NCBI GenBank assembly: GCA_041200185.1
Contig: CP165730.1
Location: forward strand, 806,001 to 870,000
Source of the DNA: G041200185 sp041200185
Lineage (GTDB): Bacteria; Pseudomonadota; Alphaproteobacteria; BNTO01
DNA length: 64,000 bases
Direction: 5' to 3'
Position numbers and translations under genes: made by a program. Under the pieces are notes generated by a model, which had not been told where the DNA came from, did not search any database, and was given only the letters and a program-made list of their open reading frames with translations. Shown here piece after piece: positions 39,399 to 48,773 of the stretch (positions within the stretch are counted from its first letter, which is position 1; each line of letters begins with the position of its first letter).

Positions 39399-40808
39399 TC
39401 ACCCGTGATCCGCAGCGTTTTGATTAACATCCAAAATCTCCGGTTTTTTGATTCCCCAAACGAGATAGAGGAAGGAGTCCGTGATCTTTTTGAAGAATCC
39501 CGCTTCGGCGACAGGAACGGAAGCTATAAGGGGAACAACCAAAGGGCTCTTCATCGTCGACGAAGTGATGCGAATTTCTCCTACAATGGCTCCTTTTGTG
39601 ACAGGAGCTGACGTTGGCGTGTCGTAACACAACAGAATCTTGGCGTCGTAGGGTGATGAGCGTGGAAGGGTTATGGTAAGGTTTCTCTCGAGAGTGATGG
39701 GCAAATAGCTTTCTTCTCCGTACCACACGGGAATCTGCGCAACTAAGTCGTTAGCCTTGTAAAGGGAGTGATTGATGAACTGACGCCGCCCCCATGACAG
39801 AAGAGCCACAGCGTCTTCAGCCCGTTTCGACTCGCTCGTGCATCCATTAATCACAAGGATGAGCCTCTGGCCATCTTGCAGACAAGTGGCAACGATACCA
39901 AATCCCCCTCCTTCTGTATGCCCCGTTTTAAGACCGTCACACCCAATGTTTCTCTTAAGCAAGATGTTTTTATTGGATTGCGTGACTCCATTGAATGTAA
40001 ATTCCGTTTGGCCGTAGAGGTGGTAAATTTCCGGATAATCATGAATAGCATGGTGAGCAATCAGAGCAAGATCGCGTGAGGTCGTTTGATGTCTTGGGTC
40101 CGGTAAACCACTTGGATTCGTGAAATTCGTTGCAAGAGCACCATAGCTTTTCACAAAAGCCGTTAGCTCGGCAGCAAAAGCAGACTCCGAACCGCAAAGC
40201 CCTTCAGCTAAGACAACGGCAGCATCATTGGCTGAGACGACGATCAACCCCTCAAGAAGGTCTCCAACAGAAACTTTCTGCCCTAATTTGAGGAACATCG
40301 TTGTCCCCTCTCGTCGATAAGCGTTCTTGGAAACTGTAAAAAGAGTCTCCATATCAATTTCCCCGGCACGGATCTTGCTCATGACGAAACAGGCTGTTGC
40401 GACTTTTGTCATAGAGGACGGCATCATCAGCATGTCAGCATTTTTCTCATATAAGACGGCTCCACTGTCGGCATCAACTAGGAAAGCTTGTTGCGCTGTT
40501 ACAGTTGGTAGATGAGAAATGTAAAAGTTGGAAGAAGCAGAAGATTCAGAAGCTGTTGCACCGGGAATCGGTCCACTGTTCCCAGAACGCTCCGATGAGG
40601 ATGAGTCTGAGGGTTGAGATTTGGACGTCGTGGAAGTCGCAACCGGACTAGAGCTATTTTTTTGACCATAGGCACCTACAGCAGCTAAGACAACGAATCC
40701 GCAGCATCCCATAAACCGCTTCCATACCCCTTCTTTCGAGCCCTTCATTTGCCAAAATCCGATCGTCACCCCGCCTACTTTGCCTTTCTCTCGCCTTACC
40801 AACTTCAT
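39399..40808 (-). CDS. D-alanyl-D-alanine carboxypeptidase (DacA/PBP5 family)
   Basis: A periplasmic serine peptidase that trims the terminal D-Ala of peptidoglycan stem peptides. Start ATG 40808 is preceded by GAGG. A membrane/signal segment FMGCCGFVVLAAVGAYG is followed by a Ser/Thr-rich linker (about 45-95). All three active-site motifs are present: SxxK in PSSMTKVAT, SxN in VVSANDAAV and KTG in DGLKTGHTEGGG. A PBP5-type C-terminal domain and a terminal amphipathic segment (FFKKITDSFLYLVWGI) for membrane attachment complete it. Length of 469 residues is slightly above the family norm because of the linker. Confidence 0.93.
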   Translation of the reverse strand: MKLVRREKGKVGGVTIGFWQMKGSKEGVWKRFMGCCGFVVLAAVGAYGQKNSSSPVATSTTSKSQPSDSSSSERSGNSGPIPGATASESSASSNFYISHLPTVTAQQAFLVDADSGAVLYEKNADMLMMPSSMTKVATACFVMSKIRAGEIDMETLFTVSKNAYRREGTTMFLKLGQKVSVGDLLEGLIVVSANDAAVVLAEGLCGSESAFAAELTAFVKSYGALATNFTNPSGLPDPRHQTTSRDLALIAHHAIHDYPEIYHLYGQTEFTFNGVTQSNKNILLKRNIGCDGLKTGHTEGGGFGIVATCLQDGQRLILVINGCTSESKRAEDAVALLSWGRRQFINHSLYKANDLVAQIPVWYGEESYLPITLERNLTITLPRSSPYDAKILLCYDTPTSAPVTKGAIVGEIRITSSTMKSPLVVPLIASVPVAEAGFFKKITDSFLYLVWGIKKPEILDVNQNAADHG

Positions 40809-41720
40809 TATATCGACCTCGTACAAGTCTCGCGAGCTTTTTCAGAGAGATGAATCATGCAGAAAAGCGTGATGAAAAAGAAAGAACGAAAGTTGTGACG
40901 ATCCAACGACAATTAGGTTAGCGTGCTATCGAAAAAGACACCCAAAGTCTTTCTCAGTTGCCACTCTTACGAACTTCACCAGATAAAAAAACCTTCACGT
41001 TATCAAACGATTTCAACAGTATTGAATTAAGTTGAATAGGAAAGATCCAATCAATACAGTCAGGTTCGTTTGCCTTTAAACTTTCACAGAACCCTATCAT
41101 TTTGCTTAATGTCGGGTAAACTAGAACGTTCGCTAACTTGTAAAACATCGAACGGTTGATAATACATTTATATTTCCGCTAACTCACAGTCCAAATCTAC
41201 GATCTGCAGGTCAAAGCAGCTTCTTCGTCAAGAAAAGAAGAGTCATTTTCAGAGAACAATTTCCGCTTTTATTTTCTCCTTCTCCCTTTTGCCAACCCTC
41301 TCCAAGTATTCTGCAACTTTGGAAAATTTTCCCAAACTTCTATCCGCTGCTGCACCGGTTAACTATAACGCTCTAATATGTTTTATGAAGCTTCAGACTT
41401 GTTTCAATTCCAGTAGACCACAACGGCTTTGCAAAGACTCCTCCTAGTGTTGCTACGAAAATATAGACGCAAATGCACTCCCTCCTCTGTGAGCACAAGA
41501 AGTGGGAGAAGGGCCGTTAAAGTTTAGAGTTTGGTACTCAGCTTAGCTGAATATCACTTTTCCAAATACTCTGTTTTAACAATTTCACTTTATATGACAT
41601 AAATAATTCAAACCACGGAGCACTATAAATCTTTTCAAGAGTGCATTTGCGTATTGTGAAAAATTGTCCTACCACTAGGCGTGGTGTGTCGGGTTTATCT
41701 ATTCATAATAGCCCAAGGTG
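40809..41720. other. Intergenic region, no gene recognised
   Basis: About 900 bases. A 64-codon minus frame at 40954-41148 is unsupported. Around 41478-41514 lies a degenerate version of the repeated unit described at 42531-43682 (ACAAGAAGTGGGAGAAGG). Confidence 0.5.
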
Positions 41721-42416
41721 ATGGCAAGACAGAAGGGAGGCAGGCGGCTGGAGAGTCGTTTCTTTGGTAAAATTCCTAACCCTAATAATGTTTTTCCTAA
41801 TGACTATAAAACATCCTGTTTTCTTAAAAATGTTATTACAGCTCAAAATATTTCAGTTGGTGACTATACATATTACGATGATTCAACAGATCCTACGAGC
41901 TTCGAAAGAGATAATGTCCTTTTTAATTATCCAGAATTTGGTGACCGTCTCATCATTGGGAAGTTTTGCCAAATCGCCTCGGGGACCAAGTTTATCATGG
42001 GCCCGGCTAATCATCGGCTCTCTAGTGTGACGACCTACCCTTTTAACGTGTTCGGTGGCCTGTGGTCTGAGCGTACTCCGCCACACATGAGTCAATTGCC
42101 TCATAAGGGAGACACGGTTATTGGAAATGATGTGTGGCTCGGGCGCGAGAGTATCATTATGCCAGGTGTAAAAATTGGTGATGGTGCCATTGTTGCAGCT
42201 TACTCCGTAGTAACAAAGGAAATTCCGCCTTACGCGATTTATGGCGGAAATCCGGCGAAATTCATCAAGGTTCGTTTTGATGATGAGCTTATGGATCTCC
42301 TACTGAGATTTCGTTGGTGGGATCTAGCCTCGGAACAGTTAGTTGAGATTCTTCCACTCCTGTGTGATCCCGATTTAGAAAGGGTAAAAAAAGTGCTTCA
42401 AGGTCAGATGGAATGA
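41721..42416 (+). CDS. Vat/CatB-type hexapeptide-repeat acetyltransferase
   Basis: A 231-residue member of the xenobiotic acetyltransferase group with a left-handed beta-helix. The family start NPNNVFPND, the segment ISVGDYTYYDD, the catalytic-type His in GPANHRLSSVTTYPF and the coils NDVWLGRESIIMPGVKIGDGAIVAA then YAIYGGNPAKFIK are all present. Relatives O-acetylate streptogramins or chloramphenicol; many genomic members have unknown substrates, so resistance is not implied. ATG 41721 is preferred over the adjoining GTG. The gene is monocistronic and surrounded by non-coding sequence, which fits acquisition. Confidence 0.85.
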   Translation: MARQKGGRRLESRFFGKIPNPNNVFPNDYKTSCFLKNVITAQNISVGDYTYYDDSTDPTSFERDNVLFNYPEFGDRLIIGKFCQIASGTKFIMGPANHRLSSVTTYPFNVFGGLWSERTPPHMSQLPHKGDTVIGNDVWLGRESIIMPGVKIGDGAIVAAYSVVTKEIPPYAIYGGNPAKFIKVRFDDELMDLLLRFRWWDLASEQLVEILPLLCDPDLERVKKVLQGQME

Positions 42417-42530
42417 GAGCAAGCAAGGAGGCGAAGAGCCGAATTCATATTGGCTACGCTGACAGCCCTCTAGCCTGCATCAGTAACCTGCTTATCAGAC
42501 GATTGAACGATAAAACCCTCCCCCAGAGTC

Positions 42531-42560
42531 ATTGTAGGCATAAAACGAAAGGGAGAGCAA
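42531..42560 (-). promoter_or_regulatory. Promoter-like repeated unit, copy 1
   Basis: Minus-strand TTGCTC, 18-nt spacer, TACAAT. It shares the surrounding CCTACAATGA and GGGGGAGGG with the copies at 43124 and 43653. No gene lies directly downstream on this strand, so the gene it served may be lost. Confidence 0.35.
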
Positions 42561-42593
42561 GGCCCCGAAGGGCCTGAAGTTAGGACTCGCTAC

Positions 42594-43086
42594 TTAGTGC
42601 TGAAGCAGTTGATCTTGAACGAAGTAGCCTAAATCGGCCGCTAGCGCCATCGAGAGAAGGGTAAGTCTAGCATCTTTTTTGATAGCTTGTTTAAATCTTC
42701 TTCCAGCAGCAGCTATTTTTTCATTTGAAGACTGATCAATTTCTTTTATACCTGTCAATTCATCGGTGAGCACGCTGATGGCGTATAGAGCTCTATTGAA
42801 TGACGGACGATCACCACATGGCGAACCTGAAGAATTTGGATCATTTGGTAAAGCCGGAGGATAAGTTGTTGTAATCATAACGTTGATCAACGTGCAATTC
42901 GTCGCACAGAGCCTTATAGGCCTGCAAACTTTCGGTCATTTCCGTCAAATTTTCTTGACCTTGCGCCTTCAAATCATCGAAAGTTTGTAGGGATAGGGCA
43001 ATAAACTCCTCTGCACTCCTGTTATCAAAATCCGAAGCCACAGCGACGCAGCTGACAAAGCCCAAGGCTGCCAAAACTCTCTTCAT
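42594..43086 (-). pseudogene. Short exported helical protein, frameshifted
   Basis: ATG 43086 is preceded by AGGGGA. Signal peptide MKRVLAALGFVSCVAVAS. The frame ends at 42841, but an overlapping frame reads on as PNSSGSPCGDRPSFNRALYA and ends AADLGYFVQDQLLQH at 42594. A one-base change near 42900 joins them into about 163 residues. No family. The leader (T6-AGGGGA, first codons ATGAAGAGAGTT) is nearly the same as that of the 43615 gene, so the two share an origin at least in promoter and signal sequence. Confidence 0.55.
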
Positions 43087-43123
43087 AGTAAAAATCCCCT
43101 AAAAAACCCTTCCCCCTCGTTTC

Positions 43124-43154
43124 ATTGTAGGCGCAAGAAGTGGGAGAAGGTCAA
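43124..43154 (-). promoter_or_regulatory. Promoter of the 43086 gene (repeated unit, copy 2)
   Basis: Minus-strand TTGACC (43154-43149), 19-nt spacer, TACAAT (43129-43124), 38 bp before the start codon. The intervening CTTCTCCCACTTCTTG recurs in the neighbouring unit. Confidence 0.5.
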
Positions 43155-43165
43155 GAACCAAAATA

Positions 43166-43615
43166 TTACAAATCATTACCAACTTCTGAGCCTTGAGAAG
43201 AATGCCTGGACTGTTGTCCTGACTCTTTAGCAATGACCTCATCAAGCAACTGTCGAAACTCACCTTTCTGAAGGGCGTCGATGCTATCATCCCCGTACAC
43301 CACTCCAACGCACAAGGCAACTTGTCCCAGTTGATCAATAGCTTCCCAAAGAGGATTTTTCGATACAATCCTCAACAAGGAAGCTATCCTTTCCTCAGTT
43401 GACAAATTGACAAGACTCGGTACTTTTTCAAGCGTGGAGGCGATGAACTTCTTTTGCTCCAAAGTCACACGCGCGACGCTGAGTACCATTGCAGCGGTAA
43501 AGCGCATGACTTCAGTTTGATAGGATTGATTATCCTCATCAGGAACACGATTTGAACAAAAACCAACATAACTCAAGAACAGCCCAGCAGTCGCAAGGGC
43601 ACCAACTCTCTTCAT
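43166..43615 (-). CDS. Short exported helical protein of unknown family (149 residues)
   Basis: AGGGGA precedes the ATG. A signal peptide (RVGALATAGLFLSYVGFCS) leads to an all-helical mature part (VARVTLEQKKFIASTLEKV; ALQKGEFRQLLDEVIAK) with a polar C-terminus (SGQQSRHSSQGSE). No family recognised. It shares leader and promoter with the 43086 gene downstream on the same strand; each has its own promoter, so they are paralogous units rather than one operon. A periplasmic or secreted role is inferred from the signal peptide only. Confidence 0.6.
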   Translation of the reverse strand: MKRVGALATAGLFLSYVGFCSNRVPDEDNQSYQTEVMRFTAAMVLSVARVTLEQKKFIASTLEKVPSLVNLSTEERIASLLRIVSKNPLWEAIDQLGQVALCVGVVYGDDSIDALQKGEFRQLLDEVIAKESGQQSRHSSQGSEVGNDL

Positions 43616-43652
43616 AGAAAATTTCCCCTAAAAAAATCCTTTCCTCAAAGTC

Positions 43653-43682
43653 ATTGTACGTATTACAAAAGTGGGAAGTCAA
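43653..43682 (-). promoter_or_regulatory. Promoter of the 43615 gene (repeated unit, copy 3)
   Basis: Minus-strand TTGACT (43682-43677), 18-nt spacer, TACAAT (43658-43653). The -35 box is the end of the palindrome at 43678-43699, so a protein bound there or the hairpin itself could affect initiation. Confidence 0.5.
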
Positions 43683-43699
43683 CCACCCGGGTGGTTGAC
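43678..43699 (+). terminator. Perfect 22-bp palindrome with T-run (terminator or operator)
   Basis: GTCAACCACCC/GGGTGGTTGAC followed on the plus strand by TTTTTT. It lies between the end of the 44336 gene and the promoter of the 43615 gene. As a terminator it would act best on plus-strand transcription; the overlap with a -35 box also permits an operator role. Confidence 0.5.
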
Positions 43700-43709
43700 T
43701 TTTTTATTT

Positions 43710-44336
43710 CTACAATATTTCTGGCTCATAAAAATTATTAACAGCATTTGCTCTTATTCTTTGGTCTAATATTTGTAATTCTTGTAATATTTCATTTTGT
43801 GTTAAATTCCCTTCTCGTATATTCTCCTCTAGATTATTTATCACTTCGACGTTCTGTATTATTTGGTTTCTAGAGGTTCTTATAATATTTGTTCCGTCAT
43901 TGGTATATTCCATAAATAATGAGAGATTATAATTAAGATACCTATTTTCTGATTGTAGCCTTTGGTTTTCATTCCTAGCCTCAATAAGCATGAGGTTGGC
44001 GTCGATTATCATGATATCCCGATCACTATCCTCTTGATCTCTCGGGGAGAGTTCCAAATTCAGAGCTTCGGAACCTCTCGTGCGAAGATATCCTCTCCAA
44101 GCCCCCGGGAAATGACTTTCCATGAAACTTAAAGGGATCTCGCCTTCAGAATGAGAACGCCGAAGTCCTCTATTGCCCGATCTTCCAATGTTGGCTATAT
44201 TTGCCACCGGATACTCACGGGTTTCCAGAGTGAGGCGGTTTTGATCGGCGGCCTCGCTCGCGCTGATAGAGGAAAGAGCCGGTCCTAAAATCCGAATCAG
44301 GCTTCCCAGTCTGAGTGTTAAAGTTTTTGTTTCCAT
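43710..44336 (-). CDS. Hypothetical protein with C-terminal coiled coil (208 residues)
   Basis: AGGAG lies 8 nt before the ATG. The N-terminal half is polar, with a short hydrophobic region (GSLIRILGPALSSISAS), and an Arg/Ser-rich segment (NRGLRRSHSEGE). From about residue 110 the protein is a long heptad-type helix rich in Asn, Glu and Gln (ANLMLIEARNENQRLQSEN; VEVINNLEENIREG). No signal peptide of normal form and no family recognised. Coiled coil and low-complexity polar regions are common in effectors and structural proteins of intracellular bacteria, but this is only an impression. Confidence 0.6.
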   Translation of the reverse strand: METKTLTLRLGSLIRILGPALSSISASEAADQNRLTLETREYPVANIANIGRSGNRGLRRSHSEGEIPLSFMESHFPGAWRGYLRTRGSEALNLELSPRDQEDSDRDIMIIDANLMLIEARNENQRLQSENRYLNYNLSLFMEYTNDGTNIIRTSRNQIIQNVEVINNLEENIREGNLTQNEILQELQILDQRIRANAVNNFYEPEIL

Positions 44337-45308
44337 TTTAATACTCCTTTTGTTGAGGGGTTAACCGTCTTCCGGGCGGTCACGGAAGGAGGAACTTTTT
44401 CCCCCTTAAGTCAAGCGTAGGACAAAAATTTTTATCATGTCAACCCCACGCACTTGATAAAATCTTTAGCATACAGCATTATAATTTTTTACATAGCTGC
44501 TTGCTAAAAAGAAAATAATTCTGCCTTGAAAAAATCATAAAGCCATACCACTAGCATAAAACCACAGCCCTGTCGAAACCTGTGAGAACCAGAGACTTCC
44601 CTAGGGCGTCTGGTCTCGTGGTTGTGTGTATCGAAATAGAAAGTAATAAGCAAAAGTTGTTATACGATTATGCATTCTAGCTCGTATATTTCTTACATGC
44701 TTAAGTCAAAGCATGAATTATAAAATTAAGTTTTAATTATAATTTACTTTTTGTTGGATCTAATATCCTTATTCAGTAAAATATTTCTCAATTTTTATTC
44801 ACTCATTATTTTGTTTACAAAACGAGCAGTTATTTTGTTCAATTCTTTGCTCCCGTTAAACCCATTTCTGCTAACTGGGCGCAAAATATATCCTCAAAAC
44901 TAAAAGGGATAGATAACGAGGTTTGATAAATGCTTCTTCAAATCAAAAAACTTCCCATAATGTTATCTGTTATCAAATACATTTTGTAAAAACTTAAGTA
45001 TCAATCTCTTTAATTTAGAAAACTCTATAACCTACTCCCTATCAATAATGTCGAATCTTTGATCGTTTTATTGTTGATTGTACAGTCACCCATGACGAAA
45101 TCGAATGTACCTCGGCTTAGAACACACCTTTAGACCAGATTAAACTACCTTTTTACATAAGCTTACCCTCATTCCAAATTCTTTTTTTGCGCAAAGTTAA
45201 TGTTAAAAAGGACTTCTACTCCCATCTCGAGAAACATTTTATCCACTTAGGGCATCGATCAACTCACACGCACGAAAAAACTCCACTCTTGAGCTCTAGA
45301 ACTTGCTC
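44337..45308. other. AT-rich intergenic region, no gene recognised
   Basis: About 970 bases between divergent or tail-facing genes. No frame with a ribosome binding site. A small hairpin CTTCCG/CGGAAG near 44370 lies in the leader of the 44336 gene. Confidence 0.55.
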
Positions 45309-46247
45309 TTATTCTCGCCCCAACCGGTAGCGAAGATAATCAACAGCGTCGAGAGCTGCTCGACAACCATTGCCCGCTGCCGTTACTGCTTGCTGGTAAT
45401 GAGGATCCATGACATCCCCTGCAGCAAAAAGACCAGGACACGTCGTCCGCGCTCCTCCTTGGGTTTGGATATATCCCCGATCATCTAAACCCACTATCCC
45501 CTGAAGCCACTTTGTCTGCGGGATATGACCGACCGCCACGAAGACGCCCTCAATTGCGCATTCGGAAATTTCGAATGTCCGCACGTTTCGCACAAGCACA
45601 TACTTAACTTTTCGCGGATTTTCCTCGCCGCAGATTTCGACAACTTCAGAATTCCACATAAACCTCACATTCGATTTTTGAAAAAGACGATCTTGCAACG
45701 AATGGTCTGCTCTGAGCGTATCACGCCGATGAATTACTGTTACCCGCTGCGCAAAGTCCGCAAGATAAAGTGCATCCGTCACTGCTGTGTTACCGCCCCC
45801 TACAACTGCCACATCTCGGCCACGGAAGAAGAAACCGTCGCACGTCGCGCAACCAGAAACGCCATAGCCTCGAAATTCCGCCTCTCCAGGAACCTCAAGC
45901 CACCTCGCCACTGATCCCGTTGCGACAATCACTGCTTCAGCCTCGACAGTCGTGTACTCTCCTTCCACAACGAAAAAATCATCTACCCTTTCTATTTTCT
46001 GAGCCGATTCAGATAGCCACCGAGCGCCAAATCGAATAGCCTGTCTCTGCATACGTTCCATCAGCTCTGCCCCCAAAATAGGCCGGTCGAACCCAGGAAA
46101 ATTCTCGACCTCCGTCGTCTGAATGAGCTGTCCTCCCACCTGGGCTCCAGCAAAAACAAGCGGAGGCATCCCCGCACGGGCTGCGTAAATGGCTGCCGTG
46201 CAGCCCGCAGGACCTGAACCTACTATCAAAATAGAAATACGTTCCAT
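45309..46247 (-). CDS. trxB: Thioredoxin reductase
   Basis: A 312-residue cytoplasmic flavoenzyme that reduces thioredoxin with NADPH. The start is ATG 46247 (AAGGGG upstream), not the upstream in-frame codon at 46283. FAD site GSGPAG at 11-16, redox-active Cys133 and Cys136 in SGCATCDG, NADPH-binding GGGNTAVTDAL, and the C-terminal FAD motif GLFAAGDVMDPHYQQAVTAA. Length and motifs are standard. The first about 43 codons and the upstream region are duplicated at 8063-8436. Confidence 0.97.
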   Translation of the reverse strand: MERISILIVGSGPAGCTAAIYAARAGMPPLVFAGAQVGGQLIQTTEVENFPGFDRPILGAELMERMQRQAIRFGARWLSESAQKIERVDDFFVVEGEYTTVEAEAVIVATGSVARWLEVPGEAEFRGYGVSGCATCDGFFFRGRDVAVVGGGNTAVTDALYLADFAQRVTVIHRRDTLRADHSLQDRLFQKSNVRFMWNSEVVEICGEENPRKVKYVLVRNVRTFEISECAIEGVFVAVGHIPQTKWLQGIVGLDDRGYIQTQGGARTTCPGLFAAGDVMDPHYQQAVTAAGNGCRAALDAVDYLRYRLGRE

Positions 46248-46497
46248 ACTCACCCCTTCCTCAAAGTCCGTCTGTGCTTTCAACGGATATCGCCCATAAC
46301 TCTTCCTTACCCCAGGGGAAGACTAGCATAGTTGAGTAGTTGACAGCACCAACCAGGGGTACCAAATACGCTTAAAATATAGGCAACCCCTGACCTTATA
46401 GTGAGATACGTTTTCTTACATTTTTCCATTAGGTGTGTTTTTTGTTGAGAGAAATTACTTTTTCGACGAAGCTATAGCACGCATCGTTGCAGTAACG
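46122..46497 (-). repeat. Segmental duplication, inverted copy of 8063-8436
   Basis: Contains the 5' end of trxB, its upstream region and the last codons of an exported-protein gene. See the copy at 8063-8436. Confidence 0.85.
46429..46497 (-). pseudogene. 3' remnant of the exported-protein gene found at 7408-8131
   Basis: Reads RYCNDACYS-F-VEKVISLNKKHT and a TAA, as at the end of the 8131 gene with one substitution. Everything upstream of this point is missing. Confidence 0.75.
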
Positions 46498-48025
46498 TCA
46501 TACCCCCTTGTGAAATGTACATGCGGATGAGAGATGGAGGTATTTATCTCAACAGTAGCGAAGCTCCCCAGATAAAAACACAAAAGACCTTTCACGTAGG
46601 AGTCTCATTTTTTCTACGCTTACGCAATCATCTCCGGCATTTCCATAAAGTTTATGGAGTCTCTTTCTTTGCAAAATTTTCGGCAAATGATCTTTGAATC
46701 GCCTATAGAGTAGGACGGACATTATGAATGCTAAGGCAGGCCTTCGTTAAGCCTCGATGATGAGCTGCTTTTGCTACTCATACTCATCTGTGACCGAGTC
46801 CTTGCGAGGATAGTGTGGCGAGCCCGTTTTTCCGGCTCAATGCTTCCAACGTCTGTCACCATTCCCAGCACTTCGAACTTCTTGACATCCAGCACTTTTC
46901 TGTCTAGAGGGAACGAGAAATTCTGGCCGAGGACTCCAAAATGGATTATGGATATAATAAAATAGATTTAAGGACTCAAAGAGTCTCGATGAGAATAAAA
47001 AATTATTCAAAAAGAAATATAGTCTAAAAATTCAACAATTTTTAATACAAAATCTTGCAAAACTTCCCTAGTCTGCTTATCCATAGAGCCCGTAAAAAAC
47101 AGTAATTCGATCCAGAAGCATAGGGGAAATTTGTATGATTGTGGTGATTCCTCGGAAGAAATGGTGAGGGTGTTCTAGCTTTGGAGATCGCGATCCTAAC
47201 CACAGACATTCAAGGCCGAGAATTCCCGTTGATCATACTTTGCGGAAGTTAAGATAATGAAAAATTTTAGGAAGTGTTTATGAAAATTTTTAGAAAAAGC
47301 TATCTCCAACATTTAATATATTATCTGAAACATACAATTCTATTTTTACTTTAATAAAGAAAAAAATATGACAAATTTTGTCAAAATTTGCTAAACACTC
47401 TGCACTAGTAATACGTATAGGGGGTAAACAATAGATTTAATACCAGCAGGCTTGATACTGCATCCCTATACAAGCGTCGTCGCACGGTCGAATAGTCTCG
47501 TTACACTTCCCGATGATCGGAAAAGAGCTAGGTCCTTCTTTACTCGGCAGAAACGCCTCCATGGTGTCACGAATTTTTCTCATCGTCAGTTGAATAAATA
47601 TATTTTTTTGAACAGATGTGCTTTTTCGTACAAGACGTTTCAACGATTCAGTTTCTATTAAATTTGATTTTTAAGAGCTACTGGTATTTCGGCGCAAGAT
47701 TTTTCTTACCAAGTCGATACAAATAAAGTAGGTTGACTGATCTAGAGCGTCAACAAGCCCAACATCCCGATTCCCTCTGCAAAAAATATGGACGTACTAA
47801 ATTTAGGCAGAACATATTGCTTCATATGAGCAATTCCTTAAGTGAATCGATAGATACCATTCCATCTTTTCATCTCCATAAAAACAATTTTCGAGACGAT
47901 AAATAATTTGAAAACCACCTCTGCCACTGACAACCGATAATTGCTACCCTTTCTGTTCTCTGGTTTCTCTTTGAATTTACCTCCATTTTCTGTGACAATG
48001 GTGGCAGCGGGTTAGAGTTATTGTG
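46498..48025. other. Long intergenic region, no gene recognised
   Basis: About 1.5 kb, largely AT-rich. Short frames at 46515-46697, 46771-46965 and 47437-47661 lack ribosome binding sites and recognisable content. This is probably the decayed remainder of the exported-protein locus and others. Confidence 0.5.
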
Positions 48026-48673
48026 ATGGTCAGGTTGGAACAAGAGCATCTACCACGTGTTGTTAATTTGCTGCCCTTGAGGGACGGCATCTTGGTCCCG
48101 AGGTCGGAATTGAGGATGCCTCTCTCTCTTCTGGACAGTCTGACGTCTTGGACGGACGCTATTAAGAAAGATCGGCTCGTTGGCATCGTACAGATCCGAG
48201 AGGAAAAGTCAGCGAAGTCGCGCGTGGAACCCATTTTCCGTTGCGGGTGCTTGGGACGTATCCTCGATCTGCAGGAGGGTGAGGATGGAGGGCTGGTATT
48301 CTCAGTGAAGGGGATTTGCCGGTTTGAAATTGAACAAGAGTTACCTGAGGCCTTTCCTTGCCGAAAAGCCGTTGTATCCTACGAAAAATATGAGAGGGAT
48401 GACGTCCAGGAAGCTGATTTTGTTATGGACAGAAAACGCCTCCTCGATGCTTTGAGGGTTTACAGTCAACGACTGCATCTGGAACCTAACTGGGAGGAAC
48501 TGGAAATAGCCTCCAATGAAAGGTTGATGTCGATGCTTATGATGGTCTTTCCATTTAGTGCGACGGAGCGGCAGACAGTGTTTGAAACGGTCGAGTATAC
48601 GGCTCAGTCACGTATTGCGATGCTCCTTATGGAAATGAACGCCCAGGGTACAGTATCAACAGCGTCCCACTAA
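48026..48673 (+). CDS. LON peptidase substrate-binding-domain protein
   Basis: A 215-residue protein consisting of the N-terminal domain of Lon protease without ATPase or protease. The family opening LPLRDGILVPRSELRMPL is present, followed by LVGIVQIRE and CRFEIEQELPE, then a helical end (NERLMSMLMMVFPFSATERQ). Stand-alone copies are common in alphaproteobacteria; their function is poorly known, with an adaptor or cereblon-like role suggested. ATG 48026 is preferred to the adjoining GTG. truB follows 100 bp downstream with its own ribosome binding site. Confidence 0.85.
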   Translation: MVRLEQEHLPRVVNLLPLRDGILVPRSELRMPLSLLDSLTSWTDAIKKDRLVGIVQIREEKSAKSRVEPIFRCGCLGRILDLQEGEDGGLVFSVKGICRFEIEQELPEAFPCRKAVVSYEKYERDDVQEADFVMDRKRLLDALRVYSQRLHLEPNWEELEIASNERLMSMLMMVFPFSATERQTVFETVEYTAQSRIAMLLMEMNAQGTVSTASH

Positions 48674-48773
48674 AAACATATCCAATAAGGGTGTTTTTTC
48701 GCACTTGGGGGCTCTACAAAATGGATTTTAAAATGCCATATAAAAAGAAGAGGTCTAGAAGGAGGGGGGTATC

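Noticed and set aside
46515..46965. Small plus-strand frames right of the trxB upstream region
   Set aside because: No ribosome binding site or coding character; the neighbouring duplication shows that this region is deletion-scarred.
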